This document shows positions 34,769 through 45,800 of a DNA stretch of 60,925 nucleotides, piece after piece. Numbering within the stretch: the first letter of the stretch is position 1; every line of letters starts with the position of its first letter. Source of the DNA: an uncultured Campylobacter sp. (GTDB lineage Bacteria > Campylobacterota > Campylobacteria > Campylobacterales > Campylobacteraceae); contig NZ_CALIST010000010.1 of the NCBI RefSeq assembly GCF_938041645.1, positions 1 through 60,925 of the forward strand. The letters run 5' to 3'. A program made the position numbers and the translations under genes. The notes under the pieces were generated by a model. It was not told the origin of the DNA. It saw only the letters and a program-made list of their open reading frames with translations, and made no database searches.

Positions 34769-37700
34769 ATGAATTTAAATACTACAAGTGCTTTGAGACT
34801 TGTTAGCGGTATTCCGTTACTTTTGATTTTCGCGTTTGCATCATATTTCTTGTTTATCTCTTTGCAGGATTATGCCAGAGTGGGAATTTTGCAGCAGCAA
34901 ATTGCTAAAAATAGTAATCTCGCGGCGTTAGTAGAGCAGGTAGATAAAGAGCGCGGTATCACTTCGGCGTTTTTGGGTAGCGAGGGAAACCCCGGTATGG
35001 GAACCCTTCTATCGGGTCAACGCAAAAAAACCGACGATGCGCTTGCAAAGTATAAAGAAAGCAAAAGTATCAGTGAAAATGTCGTAAAAAAGACTATTTT
35101 TGATATTTTCGCTTACGGCACCGGTAATGACGAGCTTTTGGCTGCCGAGACCGATATAGACGGTTTATTAGACAAACTTCCGCAGGTAAGAAGGGATGTC
35201 GATGCTCAAAGCAAAAGCTTCGGTGAGCTTTTCAGCTCATATTTTCAAAAATTCGATGATGATGTAAAAACAATCCAACGAGTGCTAAGAGAGGGTCTTG
35301 TAAGCTCAAATATTACCGTTTGGACGGTTTCGTTGCTTAATACTTATGAGGCGATGGACGCCACCGCATCGGAGCGTGACTATATTATCGAATACATTAT
35401 CGGTAGCAAGGCGATGAATCAGGCGCAGCTAAGGACTTGGGCTAGCTTCAACCTATCTAGTTCGCTCCCTAATTACTACTTCTTGCCGGAATCTGATGCT
35501 AGAGCTGCAATTTTAAAAATTCTAGACGGAGAGGAATTTCAAAACGCATTAAGAGAGACTGCTAAAATTTCAGCCACATTGCAGCAAGAAGCGGACGAGG
35601 GACACTATAGCGTACCTTTTCAAGAGTGGTTTGCCTCTACTACACTTAAATATAAAAAGCTAAGCGAAATTTCTGAAAAGATCAATGCTGAGCTTGCGGC
35701 GCATGCCGACACCTACCTAGCGCAAAGGCTAAGAAACCTATTTATCGCTCTTGGTATATGGGTTTTAGCGGCTATTTTGGTCGTTTTTGCCTTGGGTATT
35801 ACAAGACGTTTAAGACAGAACGTTACCGACCTCGGCAACGTGCTTAGCCGAATCGGCGATTTGACGAATCAGCACGAGCATATCGACGTTAGGACTAGTG
35901 AAGGTGTTAATAAGGCGTATTCGCTTATCGAGGACGCGCTCGATCTGATTGCGTATCAAAAGGGCGCTGCGGAGGATGCCAACAAGGCAAAATCGATCTT
36001 TTTGGCCAATATGTCGCACGAGATCAGAACGCCGCTTAACGGCATCATCGGCTTTACGGAGCTTCTTAAAAATACCGATTTGGATGAGGAGAAGCGCGAT
36101 TACGTTGATACCATCGAAAAATCGTCCGAAAACCTTCTAACGATCATTAATAACATTTTGGATGTCTCTAAGATCGAGAGCAATAAGGTTGAGCTTGAGG
36201 ATATATTATTTAATCCTATCCAAGATTTCGAAAGCGCAGTTGAAATTTATGTCGCCAAGGCTGCCGAAAAGAATATCGACATCTTGCTTTACATCGATCC
36301 TACACTCGTGCACCACCTATACGGAGATATTACGAAGATCAAAGAGGTTCTTATCAACCTCATGTCAAATGCTGTCAAATTTACCCCTGAGCACGGCACT
36401 ATCGTGGTTGAAATTTTAAGGGAGCCTAGCAAAGCTCCTGGAGAGGCGATCGTAACGTTTAGCGTCGAAGATACCGGCATTGGAATTTCTGAAGACAAGC
36501 TCGCAAATGTATTTAACGCCTTCTCTCAGGCCGACTCTACGATCACACGCAAATATGGCGGAACAGGTCTTGGACTTACGATTTCGTCTAAATACGTAGC
36601 GATGATGGGCGGTAAGCTTCAGGTTAAATCTACCGTAGGAAAGGGTACTAGATTTTACTTTACCCTTGCTTTTAAAGAGACACAAAAAACTGATGCGGAC
36701 GTAGTATTTGAAAGCATCAAAGGGCTAAATTTCGCACTTTTAGCCGATAGCGCCGATACGATGTATAATGATATCGTTAAGAATTACATCAGCAAGCTAG
36801 GCGGTAAAATTTCGATATTTAATACGAACGCGCAGTTCCGCTCAGCGCAAAATAATAACAAATATGACGCCCTTATCACTAGATTTAAGAATTACGGCGA
36901 GGTTAGCGATATATTGAGTATGCCTACGATCTTAACTCTTAAGCCAAAAGAGCTTCAAAGCATTAGTATTTCAAATTCCAAAATTTTTACCCTCACAGAG
37001 CCTTTTAACTTAACTAAATTCGTTAAGACGCTAGATAAAATTTCAAAATCCGGAATTGCTCTAAGTAGATCGGATTTTGCTCCACAGACGCATGAGATTA
37101 AGCTGGATACCGAGGTAGAAAAGCCTATCGTCGCCGATGAAATGATTATGGAAGAGCCGGTAGTAAAAGAAAGACCTATCATCAACAAACTCGATGAATT
37201 ACGACATGCCAGTGCTTCGTCGGCGGACGAGCTACGCGCTATCTTGCAAAGCAGAAGACGTGCGCATGATGCCGAGGCTCATTCTGCGCATAAAGAGGAA
37301 ACTGTTAGTAAGCCTAGTATTGCTCAAGAGCTCAAAAAAGAAGCTCCTAAAGCAGAAGAGCCGATCATTAAGCCTATAGATATCGAGCCTATGAGTGATA
37401 TTAAGATTGAAAAGACAGAGCCTGAATCACCAAAGATCAATATAGATATTCCTGAAATAGTAATTCCACACGCAGAAAAGCCAAAGGTAGAGCCTTCAAG
37501 CACAAAGGATGCCCAGACCAATATCGATGAACCTATATCTTTGGAAATTCCTGATGATTTTGTGGGGCTCAAAACACATGCGACGCAGACCCAGGCTCCT
37601 AAAGCTGAAACTCCTAGCATCGATCTTTCTGATATCGAGATAGAGCTTCCTAAGATCAAAAAAGAGGAAGAAGAAGTAAGGGTTGAGCCTGCAAAAATAG

Positions 37701-39322
37701 AAATTCCAAAGGCTAAGGTTGAGACGCCTAAGGCCGAGATTGAAATTCCTGATATAGATATCGATCTTTCGGATATCAAACCGAGCGCCAAGGTGCAAGA
37801 GCCTGCCGAAAAGATTGAAATTCCAAGCGTAGAAGAAGAAATTCCGGTAGCCATTAAAACCGAGCCTGAAATTCCTATCGCTAAAGCTTCGAAGCCTGAT
37901 ACTTCAAGTGTTTCTGCTCATGAGGATGAAATTTCAAATGTTAAACTTTCAGAACCTGAAATTCCAACTAAAAAGATAATTGAACCAGAACCTATCGCTG
38001 TTGAGCCAGAGCCGGTAGCAATTGAGCCTGAACTAAAACCTATCGAGCTAAAACTTGAAGAGGTTAAACAGGGACCTTCAAATATCGAGTCTGAACCGGT
38101 AACACCAGTAGTAGAACCAGCGGCTCAAAATATTCCTGCCGAAGAGCCGAGTATTGAGCCGGAGCCTGTAGATATTCCGAAGGTGGAGCCTGCTACTCAA
38201 AACGACCATGTCGAAGAGCCCGAGATCGAGCCTGTTAGCGTAAAAGTCGAACCGGTAGTGATCCCGCAGCCCAAGGAAGAGGAGATGGTCGAGGTGCCCG
38301 TTACCGTGTACGAAGACGAGCAGCAGGAAGAAACCATTATGGTTGAAGAGGATGTCGAAGTCGAAGAAGAGGTTGAAGTGCCGGTAGAGCGAAATCCTGC
38401 CGATGAAAATGTACCTTTGGTCAATAGAAAATATAACGCCAAAATCCTTATTGCGGAGGATAATGAGATCAATCAAAAGCTTATGAAGCATACGTTAAAT
38501 AGCTTTAATATGAATTTGACGATAGTTGAAAACGGACTTTTGGCGCTGGAAGCCAGAAAAGCTAATAACGACTATGATCTCATATTTATGGATATTTCGA
38601 TGCCTGTTATGGACGGTATCGAATCTACAAAGCAGATCAAACAATACGAGCACGAGAATAATCTCCGCCACATCCCGATCGTGGCTGTTACTGCCAATGC
38701 GCTAAAGGGCGATAGAGAGAAATTTATGGCAGCAGGGCTTGACGAATACTGCACCAAGCCGATCAAAAAGGATATCTTAGCCCAAATGCTAGATAATTTT
38801 ATCGGTGATAAACGATCTGATGCAGCGCCCGCCGGTGGAACTACAAAGAAGCTGGTTAAAAAGCTTGTCAAACGTCAGGTGCCTAAGACGGTCATTAAAA
38901 CTGTCAAAGTGCCAAAGACGATAATGAAGCTAGTTCCTAAAAAAAGCATAGTTTCCGATGACGTAGTGAAAGCTAAAGGTGCGCGAGTGCCGACAAAAGA
39001 TATACTTATATGCAAGGCAAACATTATGGAAAGTAAAATTTTTGCCAGCATATTAAAACACCAGTATAAAGACGTAGAAATTGCGGGCAATTTCGACCAG
39101 CTTATTTCTATGGCGGCTACGGGTAGTTATAAGCTTGTTTTGATTGATAAAAAGCTAGCGGGGCTAGACTTAGCGGCGTTAGAGAGCTTGCGCCGAAAAG
39201 CGTCTGCGACCAAGCTAGTTCTGTTTTCTAACGACAACGATGAAAATCCACTATTTAGCGAAGTCGCTAGTTACAATATCACCAAGTCGGGTCTTGAGAA
39301 ACTCGCACAAAAATATATATAA
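34769..39322 (+). CDS. hybrid sensor histidine kinase with NIT sensor and long Glu/Pro linker
   Basis: 1517 aa. TM1 about 12-33; periplasmic NIT (nitrate/nitrite-sensing) domain about 45-320 (VEQVDKERGITSAFLGS); TM2 about 322-345; HisKA with SHEIRTPLNG (His417); HATPase with VEDTGIGI and GGTGLGL; an Asp-less pseudo-receiver about 665-775; a 440-residue acidic Pro/Glu/Ile linker of EIP and EPE repeats (about 775-1215); a true receiver with EDNEIN and MDISMPVMDG (Asp1275); a basic linker (KKLVKKLVKRQVPKTV); and a second degenerate receiver to the end. The phosphorelay probably passes to Asp1275 and on to the adjacent response regulator. The real ligand is unknown. AAGGA precedes the ATG. Confidence 0.88.
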   Translation: MNLNTTSALRLVSGIPLLLIFAFASYFLFISLQDYARVGILQQQIAKNSNLAALVEQVDKERGITSAFLGSEGNPGMGTLLSGQRKKTDDALAKYKESKSISENVVKKTIFDIFAYGTGNDELLAAETDIDGLLDKLPQVRRDVDAQSKSFGELFSSYFQKFDDDVKTIQRVLREGLVSSNITVWTVSLLNTYEAMDATASERDYIIEYIIGSKAMNQAQLRTWASFNLSSSLPNYYFLPESDARAAILKILDGEEFQNALRETAKISATLQQEADEGHYSVPFQEWFASTTLKYKKLSEISEKINAELAAHADTYLAQRLRNLFIALGIWVLAAILVVFALGITRRLRQNVTDLGNVLSRIGDLTNQHEHIDVRTSEGVNKAYSLIEDALDLIAYQKGAAEDANKAKSIFLANMSHEIRTPLNGIIGFTELLKNTDLDEEKRDYVDTIEKSSENLLTIINNILDVSKIESNKVELEDILFNPIQDFESAVEIYVAKAAEKNIDILLYIDPTLVHHLYGDITKIKEVLINLMSNAVKFTPEHGTIVVEILREPSKAPGEAIVTFSVEDTGIGISEDKLANVFNAFSQADSTITRKYGGTGLGLTISSKYVAMMGGKLQVKSTVGKGTRFYFTLAFKETQKTDADVVFESIKGLNFALLADSADTMYNDIVKNYISKLGGKISIFNTNAQFRSAQNNNKYDALITRFKNYGEVSDILSMPTILTLKPKELQSISISNSKIFTLTEPFNLTKFVKTLDKISKSGIALSRSDFAPQTHEIKLDTEVEKPIVADEMIMEEPVVKERPIINKLDELRHASASSADELRAILQSRRRAHDAEAHSAHKEETVSKPSIAQELKKEAPKAEEPIIKPIDIEPMSDIKIEKTEPESPKINIDIPEIVIPHAEKPKVEPSSTKDAQTNIDEPISLEIPDDFVGLKTHATQTQAPKAETPSIDLSDIEIELPKIKKEEEEVRVEPAKIEIPKAKVETPKAEIEIPDIDIDLSDIKPSAKVQEPAEKIEIPSVEEEIPVAIKTEPEIPIAKASKPDTSSVSAHEDEISNVKLSEPEIPTKKIIEPEPIAVEPEPVAIEPELKPIELKLEEVKQGPSNIESEPVTPVVEPAAQNIPAEEPSIEPEPVDIPKVEPATQNDHVEEPEIEPVSVKVEPVVIPQPKEEEMVEVPVTVYEDEQQEETIMVEEDVEVEEEVEVPVERNPADENVPLVNRKYNAKILIAEDNEINQKLMKHTLNSFNMNLTIVENGLLALEARKANNDYDLIFMDISMPVMDGIESTKQIKQYEHENNLRHIPIVAVTANALKGDREKFMAAGLDEYCTKPIKKDILAQMLDNFIGDKRSDAAPAGGTTKKLVKKLVKRQVPKTVIKTVKVPKTIMKLVPKKSIVSDDVVKAKGARVPTKDILICKANIMESKIFASILKHQYKDVEIAGNFDQLISMAATGSYKLVLIDKKLAGLDLAALESLRRKASATKLVLFSNDNDENPLFSEVASYNITKSGLEKLAQKYI

Positions 39323-39336
39323 GGATGAGGTCTTAA

Positions 39337-39717
39337 ATGAGAGATTTGAAAGTTTTAACGGTTGATGACGACGCTATAAATTTGAAGCTACTTGAAGTTA
39401 TGCTAAAAAAATACGGCAAATTCCAAACCATACTCCAAGCCAAAAACGGCTTGGACGCCCTTGCCGTACTCGAAGTTCAGCCCGTTGATTTGATTTTATT
39501 AGATATCGTAATGCCTGTGATGAATGGGCTGGAATTTTTAGATAATCTTCACGCTAGAGAAAGTATAGCTCATATCCCCGTCATCGTCCTTACGACGGAC
39601 GAGACCGCTAAACGAGAGGCTTTAAATAAAGGTGCTTATGACTTTATGACAAAGCCCATCAATGACAAAGATCTTCACAAAAAACTAGACGACGTTATGA
39701 ATATTATCGGCGATTAA
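39337..39717 (+). CDS. single-domain response regulator (CheY-like)
   Basis: 126 aa, a receiver domain only. It has the acidic pair VDDD near the start, phosphorylation site LLDIVMPVMNG (Asp about 55), Thr in VIVLTTD and Lys in FMTKPIND. It is 14 bases after the hybrid kinase and is its likely output or relay partner. With no flagellar genes seen here, a CheY motor role is unlikely in this strain. A terminator overlaps its stop codon. Confidence 0.9.
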   Translation: MRDLKVLTVDDDAINLKLLEVMLKKYGKFQTILQAKNGLDALAVLEVQPVDLILLDIVMPVMNGLEFLDNLHARESIAHIPVIVLTTDETAKREALNKGAYDFMTKPINDKDLHKKLDDVMNIIGD

Positions 39718-39730
39718 ATTGCCGATTTTT
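39706..39730 (+). terminator. intrinsic terminator overlapping the response-regulator stop codon
   Basis: ATCGGCGATT pairs with AATTGCCGAT around a short AT loop and is followed by TTTTT. The stem contains the last codons and TAA of the gene. The tRNA starts at the next base. Confidence 0.75.
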
Positions 39731-39807
39731 GTCCTCGTAGCTCAGTAGGATAGAGCGCAAAATTCCTAATTTTGAGGCCACAGGTTCGAATCCTGTCGGG
39801 GACACCA
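39731..39807 (+). tRNA. tRNA-Arg (anticodon CCT)
   Basis: Acceptor GTCCTCG/CGGGGAC, D arm GCTC..GAGC, anticodon stem CAAAA/TTTTG with loop TTCCTAA (anticodon CCT, reading AGG), T arm with GGTTCGAATCC, discriminator A and encoded CCA. It stands at the left edge of the two-partner secretion island, a usual integration point for such islands. Confidence 0.95.
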
Positions 39808-40615
39808 TCTATCAAATTTTCCCCCTATTTTTAGTTTTTTGATTTTTTTGAAAGCCCTGCATTACGGGTTTTTCAAAACGGCTTTTTCAAATTTTTTAAA
39901 AAAATTTCAAATCTTAAAAATGCTAGACTATGCAGTAGGCTTAAGAGAAACTATTATATATTAAAAAATGTATATTAGTTCTAAACTCTTTGAAAACTTT
40001 TATAATCTCTCCTATGAAAATATATGAAATTTTAAAGGATAAGCGGTTATGAAAGTTTTTTCTAAGATTAAAGACGATCCGGCTTTTAAAACGAACCCCG
40101 ATAAAGTCATCTAGACACATTGTTCGCTCTTTTTTTATTGCGCTTCGCTTTTAAAATTTTCATAATGCACATCCGCTCCTTTGTGATAGATTTTGTGGTA
40201 AATTTAAAGATTACCGCTCCTATTATAATGGGAGAATAAAAAATGGTAGGAAGCTTTGTTATTCTTTAGGAGCCTCGTTGTTTTTCAGAAGTGTCATCGT
40301 TTCTTAGAGAAAAGCTTGGTGGCAAAATATTGAAGCCTAATATCATATACGTTTTTGTAAAATTTAAGAGAGAAGGGCGTTTGTTTTTAGATTGCGTTTT
40401 GCATGGAGGATTTTTATAAAAAGATCGAAATTGCTGGTATGATAAAATATAAAATCTCAATTAGCACTAAAATCCAAGAAGCCTTGCCCGAAAATTTAAA
40501 AAATTAGTGTATCATTACCAGTTTTAATCGCTAGCCCATAGTGGAAGATTAATGCCTATAAAAGCGATATACGCCAATAGACACTTTTGTCATGCTCAAG
40601 CTATAAGGTTTTCTT
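39808..40615. other. AT-rich spacer between tRNA and the secretion island
   Basis: About 800 bases. Two tiny ORFs have protein-like wording: 40049-40114 (MKVFSKIKDDPAFKTNPDKV, with AAAGGAT upstream) and 40403-40507 (MEDFYKKIEIAGMIKYKISI and on). They look like remnants of lost genes. No direct repeat of the tRNA 3' end was found at the far side of the island. Confidence 0.4.
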
Positions 40616-42577
40616 TTGCGGCAATATTCCGATCGTAAAAAATGGGCGCAATCGATGTTTAATCAAAAACCATTATTCTATCTCGACGATAGTAAATTTA
40701 AACGAGCCACTTTGCAACCCCGCGGCGTCAAGCTTAAGCTTATTCTAGCTTCTATCTTTATAGGTTTAAGCTTAGCTCCTAAAGCGATTATGGCTCCCCC
40801 TGCCGATATTTCTGGCGCCATAAATTCCGAAGAGCAAAGAATAAGATCAATTAGACAAGGCGTAGAGGATCCCTTTATAACGATACACAGCGAGCAATCT
40901 TCCGCTTCAAGCGTAACCGCAGAGCCCAAGAAAGCAGGAATTTGCTTTAAAATTTATGAGATCAAACTGATTAACGCAGAAGCGCAAGATGAGCAGAAAA
41001 GTAGCGCAGATTCTAAATTTAACAAAGCGGATTATAAATCTAAAAACGAAGATGATCTAAAAACTCCTGCCAAAGCTACCCATCCTGCCCCTTTTGCCGA
41101 TCATTCCGTTCCGCCGGGGTTTGAAAGAATTTTAAACTCCACTCTAAAAGAGCTTAAATTTAAAAGCAGCGACTGCTTGGGAAGCGATGAAATTTTAGCT
41201 CTGGCAAGAGCGTATAACAATAAAATCATATCTGCAGGCTTTATTACTACCTCCGTTTCCATCCCCCAGCAAAACATCTCCTCGGGCACCCTTCTTTTAG
41301 CTCTGCATCCCGGACGCATAGGCGAGATATCGCTTGAGCCCGACTCTGAAGCTAAGAATCAAAGGAGTATCTTTACCGCATTCGGTGGCGATAAGAGGGG
41401 AGAGATTTTAAACTTAAGAGATCTGGAGCAGGCTATGGAAAATTTCAATGCCGCTTCAAGAAGCGAGGCGGAGATAAGCTTAAGCCCTTCCGCAAAGCAG
41501 GGCTACTCCGATATTAATATTTCTAAACAGCAAAGCTTGCCTCTGCTGTTTAGACTAAGCGCGGATAATCTGGGCTCTAAAGCTAGCGGCAAATACCAAG
41601 GCGCGACCATGCTTTACGGCTTAAATTTGCTTGGATTAAACGAGAGCGTATTTGCTTCTTACGGTAGGAATTTTTTAAGAGGAGATAAAAAATCTTTAGG
41701 AGATGATAGCAAAAGCGGCAGATCGGCTAACTACTATGCGGGCTTTAGTATACCTTTTGGATACTTCTCTCTATCCTTTTGGCAGAACAGATACACTTAT
41801 GATCAAATAGTGCCCGGAGCTTATGAGCTTTATACCTATAGTGGAAGCAGCGTTAGAAGAAATTTGGATCTTAACTACGTATATTTTAGAAATCAAAACT
41901 CCAAAAATTCTCTGTTTTTTAGAATTTGGCAAAAAAAGTATAAAAACTATATACAAGATTATGAGCTTAGCAACCAAAGAAAACGCGAGGGCGGCTATGA
42001 AGCGGGGCTAAAATCCAAGGTATTTTTTGATAACTCTTCAGTAGAGATGATGCTTTCGTACCTAAAATCCACGGGGGCGTTTAACGCCCTAAGAGCGCCC
42101 GATGAAGACTTCGGCGGCGGAAGCTCAAGGTATCATTTGATAAACGCTGCGTTAAATTTTAAAACTAGATCCTCCGCTATCCCTTTAAGCTACGAGTTGG
42201 AACTTTACGCAAGAAGAGCCAACACCCATCTTAGCCCTATAGATAGGCTAAATATCGGCGGATACTATAGCGTTAGAGGATTTGACTCTCAGATGAGCCT
42301 GCTTGGAGATAGCGGCTTTTATATAAGAAATACCTTGGAATATAAGTATTTTAAAAACAACGGCGTTTACCTGGCCTTTGATGTCGGCAAGCTTAGTTCT
42401 AAGGGAAAAGATTATCCCTTGCAGGGTGAAATGCTTAGCGGAGGGGGCGTAGGTTTGAGAGGAAACATCTCGGGCTCTTTTAGCTATGATCTTTTGGCAG
42501 CTTTTCCTATCAGCAAACCGGAAAATTTTAAAACGGATAGCCCTGCTTTAAATTTCTCTTTAAGCTACGACTTTTAA
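40616..42577 (+). CDS. cdiB: two-partner secretion transporter (CdiB/FhaC/ShlB family)
   Basis: 653 aa from a TTG; an ATG at 40658 is an alternative, and neither has a strong Shine-Dalgarno. A signal-like segment (LKLILASIFIGLSLAPKAIM) is followed by a Ser/Lys-rich linker, POTRA-type domains (about 170-310, FKSSDCLGSDEILALARAYN and on), and a 16-strand barrel with the conserved YYSVRGFDSQMSLLGDSGFY segment of loop 6. It exports the exoprotein encoded next. The 270-base gap to cdiA may hold a separate promoter. Confidence 0.88.
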   Translation: MRQYSDRKKWAQSMFNQKPLFYLDDSKFKRATLQPRGVKLKLILASIFIGLSLAPKAIMAPPADISGAINSEEQRIRSIRQGVEDPFITIHSEQSSASSVTAEPKKAGICFKIYEIKLINAEAQDEQKSSADSKFNKADYKSKNEDDLKTPAKATHPAPFADHSVPPGFERILNSTLKELKFKSSDCLGSDEILALARAYNNKIISAGFITTSVSIPQQNISSGTLLLALHPGRIGEISLEPDSEAKNQRSIFTAFGGDKRGEILNLRDLEQAMENFNAASRSEAEISLSPSAKQGYSDINISKQQSLPLLFRLSADNLGSKASGKYQGATMLYGLNLLGLNESVFASYGRNFLRGDKKSLGDDSKSGRSANYYAGFSIPFGYFSLSFWQNRYTYDQIVPGAYELYTYSGSSVRRNLDLNYVYFRNQNSKNSLFFRIWQKKYKNYIQDYELSNQRKREGGYEAGLKSKVFFDNSSVEMMLSYLKSTGAFNALRAPDEDFGGGSSRYHLINAALNFKTRSSAIPLSYELELYARRANTHLSPIDRLNIGGYYSVRGFDSQMSLLGDSGFYIRNTLEYKYFKNNGVYLAFDVGKLSSKGKDYPLQGEMLSGGGVGLRGNISGSFSYDLLAAFPISKPENFKTDSPALNFSLSYDF

Positions 42578-42848
42578 ATTTATCGTTTAAAAATTTAGTG
42601 AAATTTTATCGGCGCTTCTTACGGCGTTTAATATAATCGAATACGATATAACACTTGCTAAATTTAGCTAACTATTTTTAGCGTAGATATACCCTGCTAA
42701 GAGCCGAGAAATAGCAGTCCTGCGCCTACGCCGAACCTTAAAATAAATTCAAATGAATTTTAAATAAAATATTTGAAATTTACTATTTTTTTAAGAAAGT
42801 ATTCAAGAAATTTAAGATATAAAACCATCGCAATCGGAGGATATAAGT

Positions 42849-45800
42849 ATGCAAATTTTATGTTTAAGCTCTATTTTTAATGGCTCGGGGCGACTTGGCG
42901 CTTCTACTGATACAAAAGAATATTTCGGCGTCTTTACCCAAGCAAAGAAACGCCTTGCCGCTCTTTTGCTTATTGGTTTGCTGGCTCCTTGTTTTTCATA
43001 TTGCGAGATAATACCCGATAACTCCGCTCCCGTAAATCATAGAGCTTCGGTGTCTCAAACTCCGAATGCTCCCGCCACTCAAATAGATATAGCCTCTCCT
43101 AACGATAAAGGGGTTTCTATCAACGAATACTCTAAATTTAACACTCCCAAAGAGGGTACGGTATTTAATAACTCTCAAGCAGGATCCATAAGTAAAACTG
43201 CAGGCTATATACCGCCAAATCCGAGGCTCAATCGCGGCGAAGCTAAGCTTATAATCAATCAGGTAAACTCGCCTCTTCCTTCAAATTTACAGGGTAATAT
43301 AGAAATAGCGGGCAGAAAAGCCGATCTTATCATCGCTAATCCTAGCGGCATCAACGTAAACGGCGCTACCATAATAAATTCCTCCTCCACTACGTTAAGC
43401 ACCACCACACCCACCTATGAAAACGGACATCTTAAATCCCTAAACATAAGCAAGGAAGGCTCTATAAATATAGGAGCGGACGGCCTAAACGACAACGGAG
43501 ATTATCTAAACGTAATATCTAATAGTCTAAAGCTGGAGGGTAAAATTTACGCAAACGAGATCAACGTAGTAGCGACGGATGGTAAGGTATCTTTAAAAAA
43601 TACAGACTCCGGATTGAGGCAGGATAATCTAAAGATCGAGCAAGGAGGGGGATCGCATCCTAGGGGTGTATCCATAGACTCCTCGGCTCTAGGCGGAATG
43701 TACGCGGGTAAGATAAATATAATATCTACTAAAGATGGAGCGGGCATCAATAATAAAGGGGCTATCTTAGCGGACAGCTCTTTAAAGATAGACGCTAACG
43801 GAGATCTGATAAATGAAGGAAAGCTGGGTTCCAACGGACAGACTCAAATCGGCTCAAAGACCATCTCCAACCAAAAGGGCTCTAAAATTTCAGCCTCCAA
43901 TCTGGGTATAAAAACCTCCTCGGTAGAAAACAGAGGAAATATACAGGCTAATACTCTAAAGCTAAAAGCGGATAGACTAGATAATATAAAAGGCACCATA
44001 AGCTCAAGCTCCGCCTTAAAGATAGAGGCTAGAAGCCTAAGCAACAAAGATAGAGCCGTAATAGGAGCGGCTAAGAGCGAAAGGCTAAATGAGCTGGGCT
44101 TGGATGAAGCCAAAGATCCTTCCAAAGCGGGAGTTGTCCCTCCCTCCAAAAACGAGCTTAGCGTAATAAGCGCGGAGCACATATCAAATATAGGCGGAGC
44201 GATACTTTCAAACGAAAGCTATTTGGATATAAAAGATAGCCTTTTAAACGATAACAGCTTGATGGTATTAAGGGCGCTGGATTCCGAAATTCCAAATTTT
44301 TATAACCTTTCAGGTTCTACCTTTATAGTACAAGAGGGCTTAAGCTTGCGCGGCAACAATCTACGCAACGAAAGCTCAAAGATCATCTCCTTAGGAGGCG
44401 CTCTTTTAGGCTACGACAGTATAGATAACTCCAAAGGCTCTATCCTAAGCGGAGGAAATTTAATCATAAACAAAGGCGCTCTTAATAATGAAGAGGGGCT
44501 GATAAGCTCCAAAGGGGATCTCGCTTTAAACCTAGATAGTCTTAGTGCTTTAGGTAAGCTAAGCTCTGACGGTAGTTTATATCTGGGGCTAAAGGACGAT
44601 TTGAGCTATAACGGAGGGATCTACGCAAGCGGCGATATATACTTGAACTTACAGGGAAGCTTCATTGCCTTGCAAAGGCTGATCTCCAATAAAGATCTGA
44701 TTATAAACGCAAAGGGTATCAAAAACGAAAGCATCATAGCAGCGCTTGGGAATTTGGCTTTAAAAACAAAGGAGCAAATTTCAAATTTAGGCTCTTTAAT
44801 CGCAGGGGACGAGCTGATAACAAACTCTGAAAGCCTAATCAACAAAAAAGCTCTCATCTATGCGCAAAACGGCATAGCTTTAAACGCTAAAAATATCCTC
44901 AATCAGGACGCGTCCAATATACTTAGCGGAGGGGATATAGTTATAAATACGAGCTTTCTTAGCAACGAAGCGCTATCTAACATCATCTCTCAAAGAAATT
45001 TAAATATTTTTAATGAAAGAGGCGGGGAGGGCAAGGCAGACGAGATCATTAACGCCTCCTCTTTGATATATGCAAGGGGTGCTCTTAATATCGGCGCTAA
45101 AAAGCTAAACAACCGCTCGGTTAACGAGCCCGTAAAGAGGGTTCAAAGCACCGGTTATAATATAGATTTTACCTGCAATGGGGATGGTTGGGGTTGCAGC
45201 GGCGTAGCCATACCTTTAAAGGTCAATGCAGCCGAGATAAAAGAGCGCATCCTTAAGCAAAATCCCAATATTAGCCAGGACGAGCTAAACGCTAAGATCA
45301 TGGAAGAGCTTAGCGAGCAGGATATGAATCTATATGTATTAAGCTTATATAAAGATACTAGGCTTCCAGGGGAGGATACTAGGCTATATGACGCTATAAC
45401 GTTAAGCTTAAAAGATAATCTCTTCGGCATAAGAAGAAGTAAGCCTCATAAGAAGGAGAGATTAAGGCAGATAAGCTACAGCATCAATAAAGAGTATATA
45501 ACGGAAGATAGCCTAAGTAAATTTATGGGCTCAAACATAATCTCCGCAGGGGATAGCAACCTTAACATAGATGAGCTAAATAACGATAAGAGCGTAATTT
45601 ATGCCTATAACGATCTGCTCTTAAATGTAAAGAGCCTAAACAACCGCTCTTTAAGTCTAAATCATAGCATGATAAGTCAGGCGGAATATAGATGGAGAGG
45701 CAAAAAGCGCAAAATGCACGGTGGCTATAGCGACCAAAAGAATATCTACTACTCCCAGCCTGCTATTATCTCCATAATAGGAGCTAAAAAAGATATAAAA

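Noticed and set aside
37324..37854. 176-aa open frame antisense to the histidine kinase
   Set aside because: It is the shadow of the Glu/Pro repeat linker, Ser/Ile-rich by complement, with no start signal.
38078..38491. 137-aa antisense open frame
   Set aside because: Same cause: complement of the repetitive acidic linker and receiver region.
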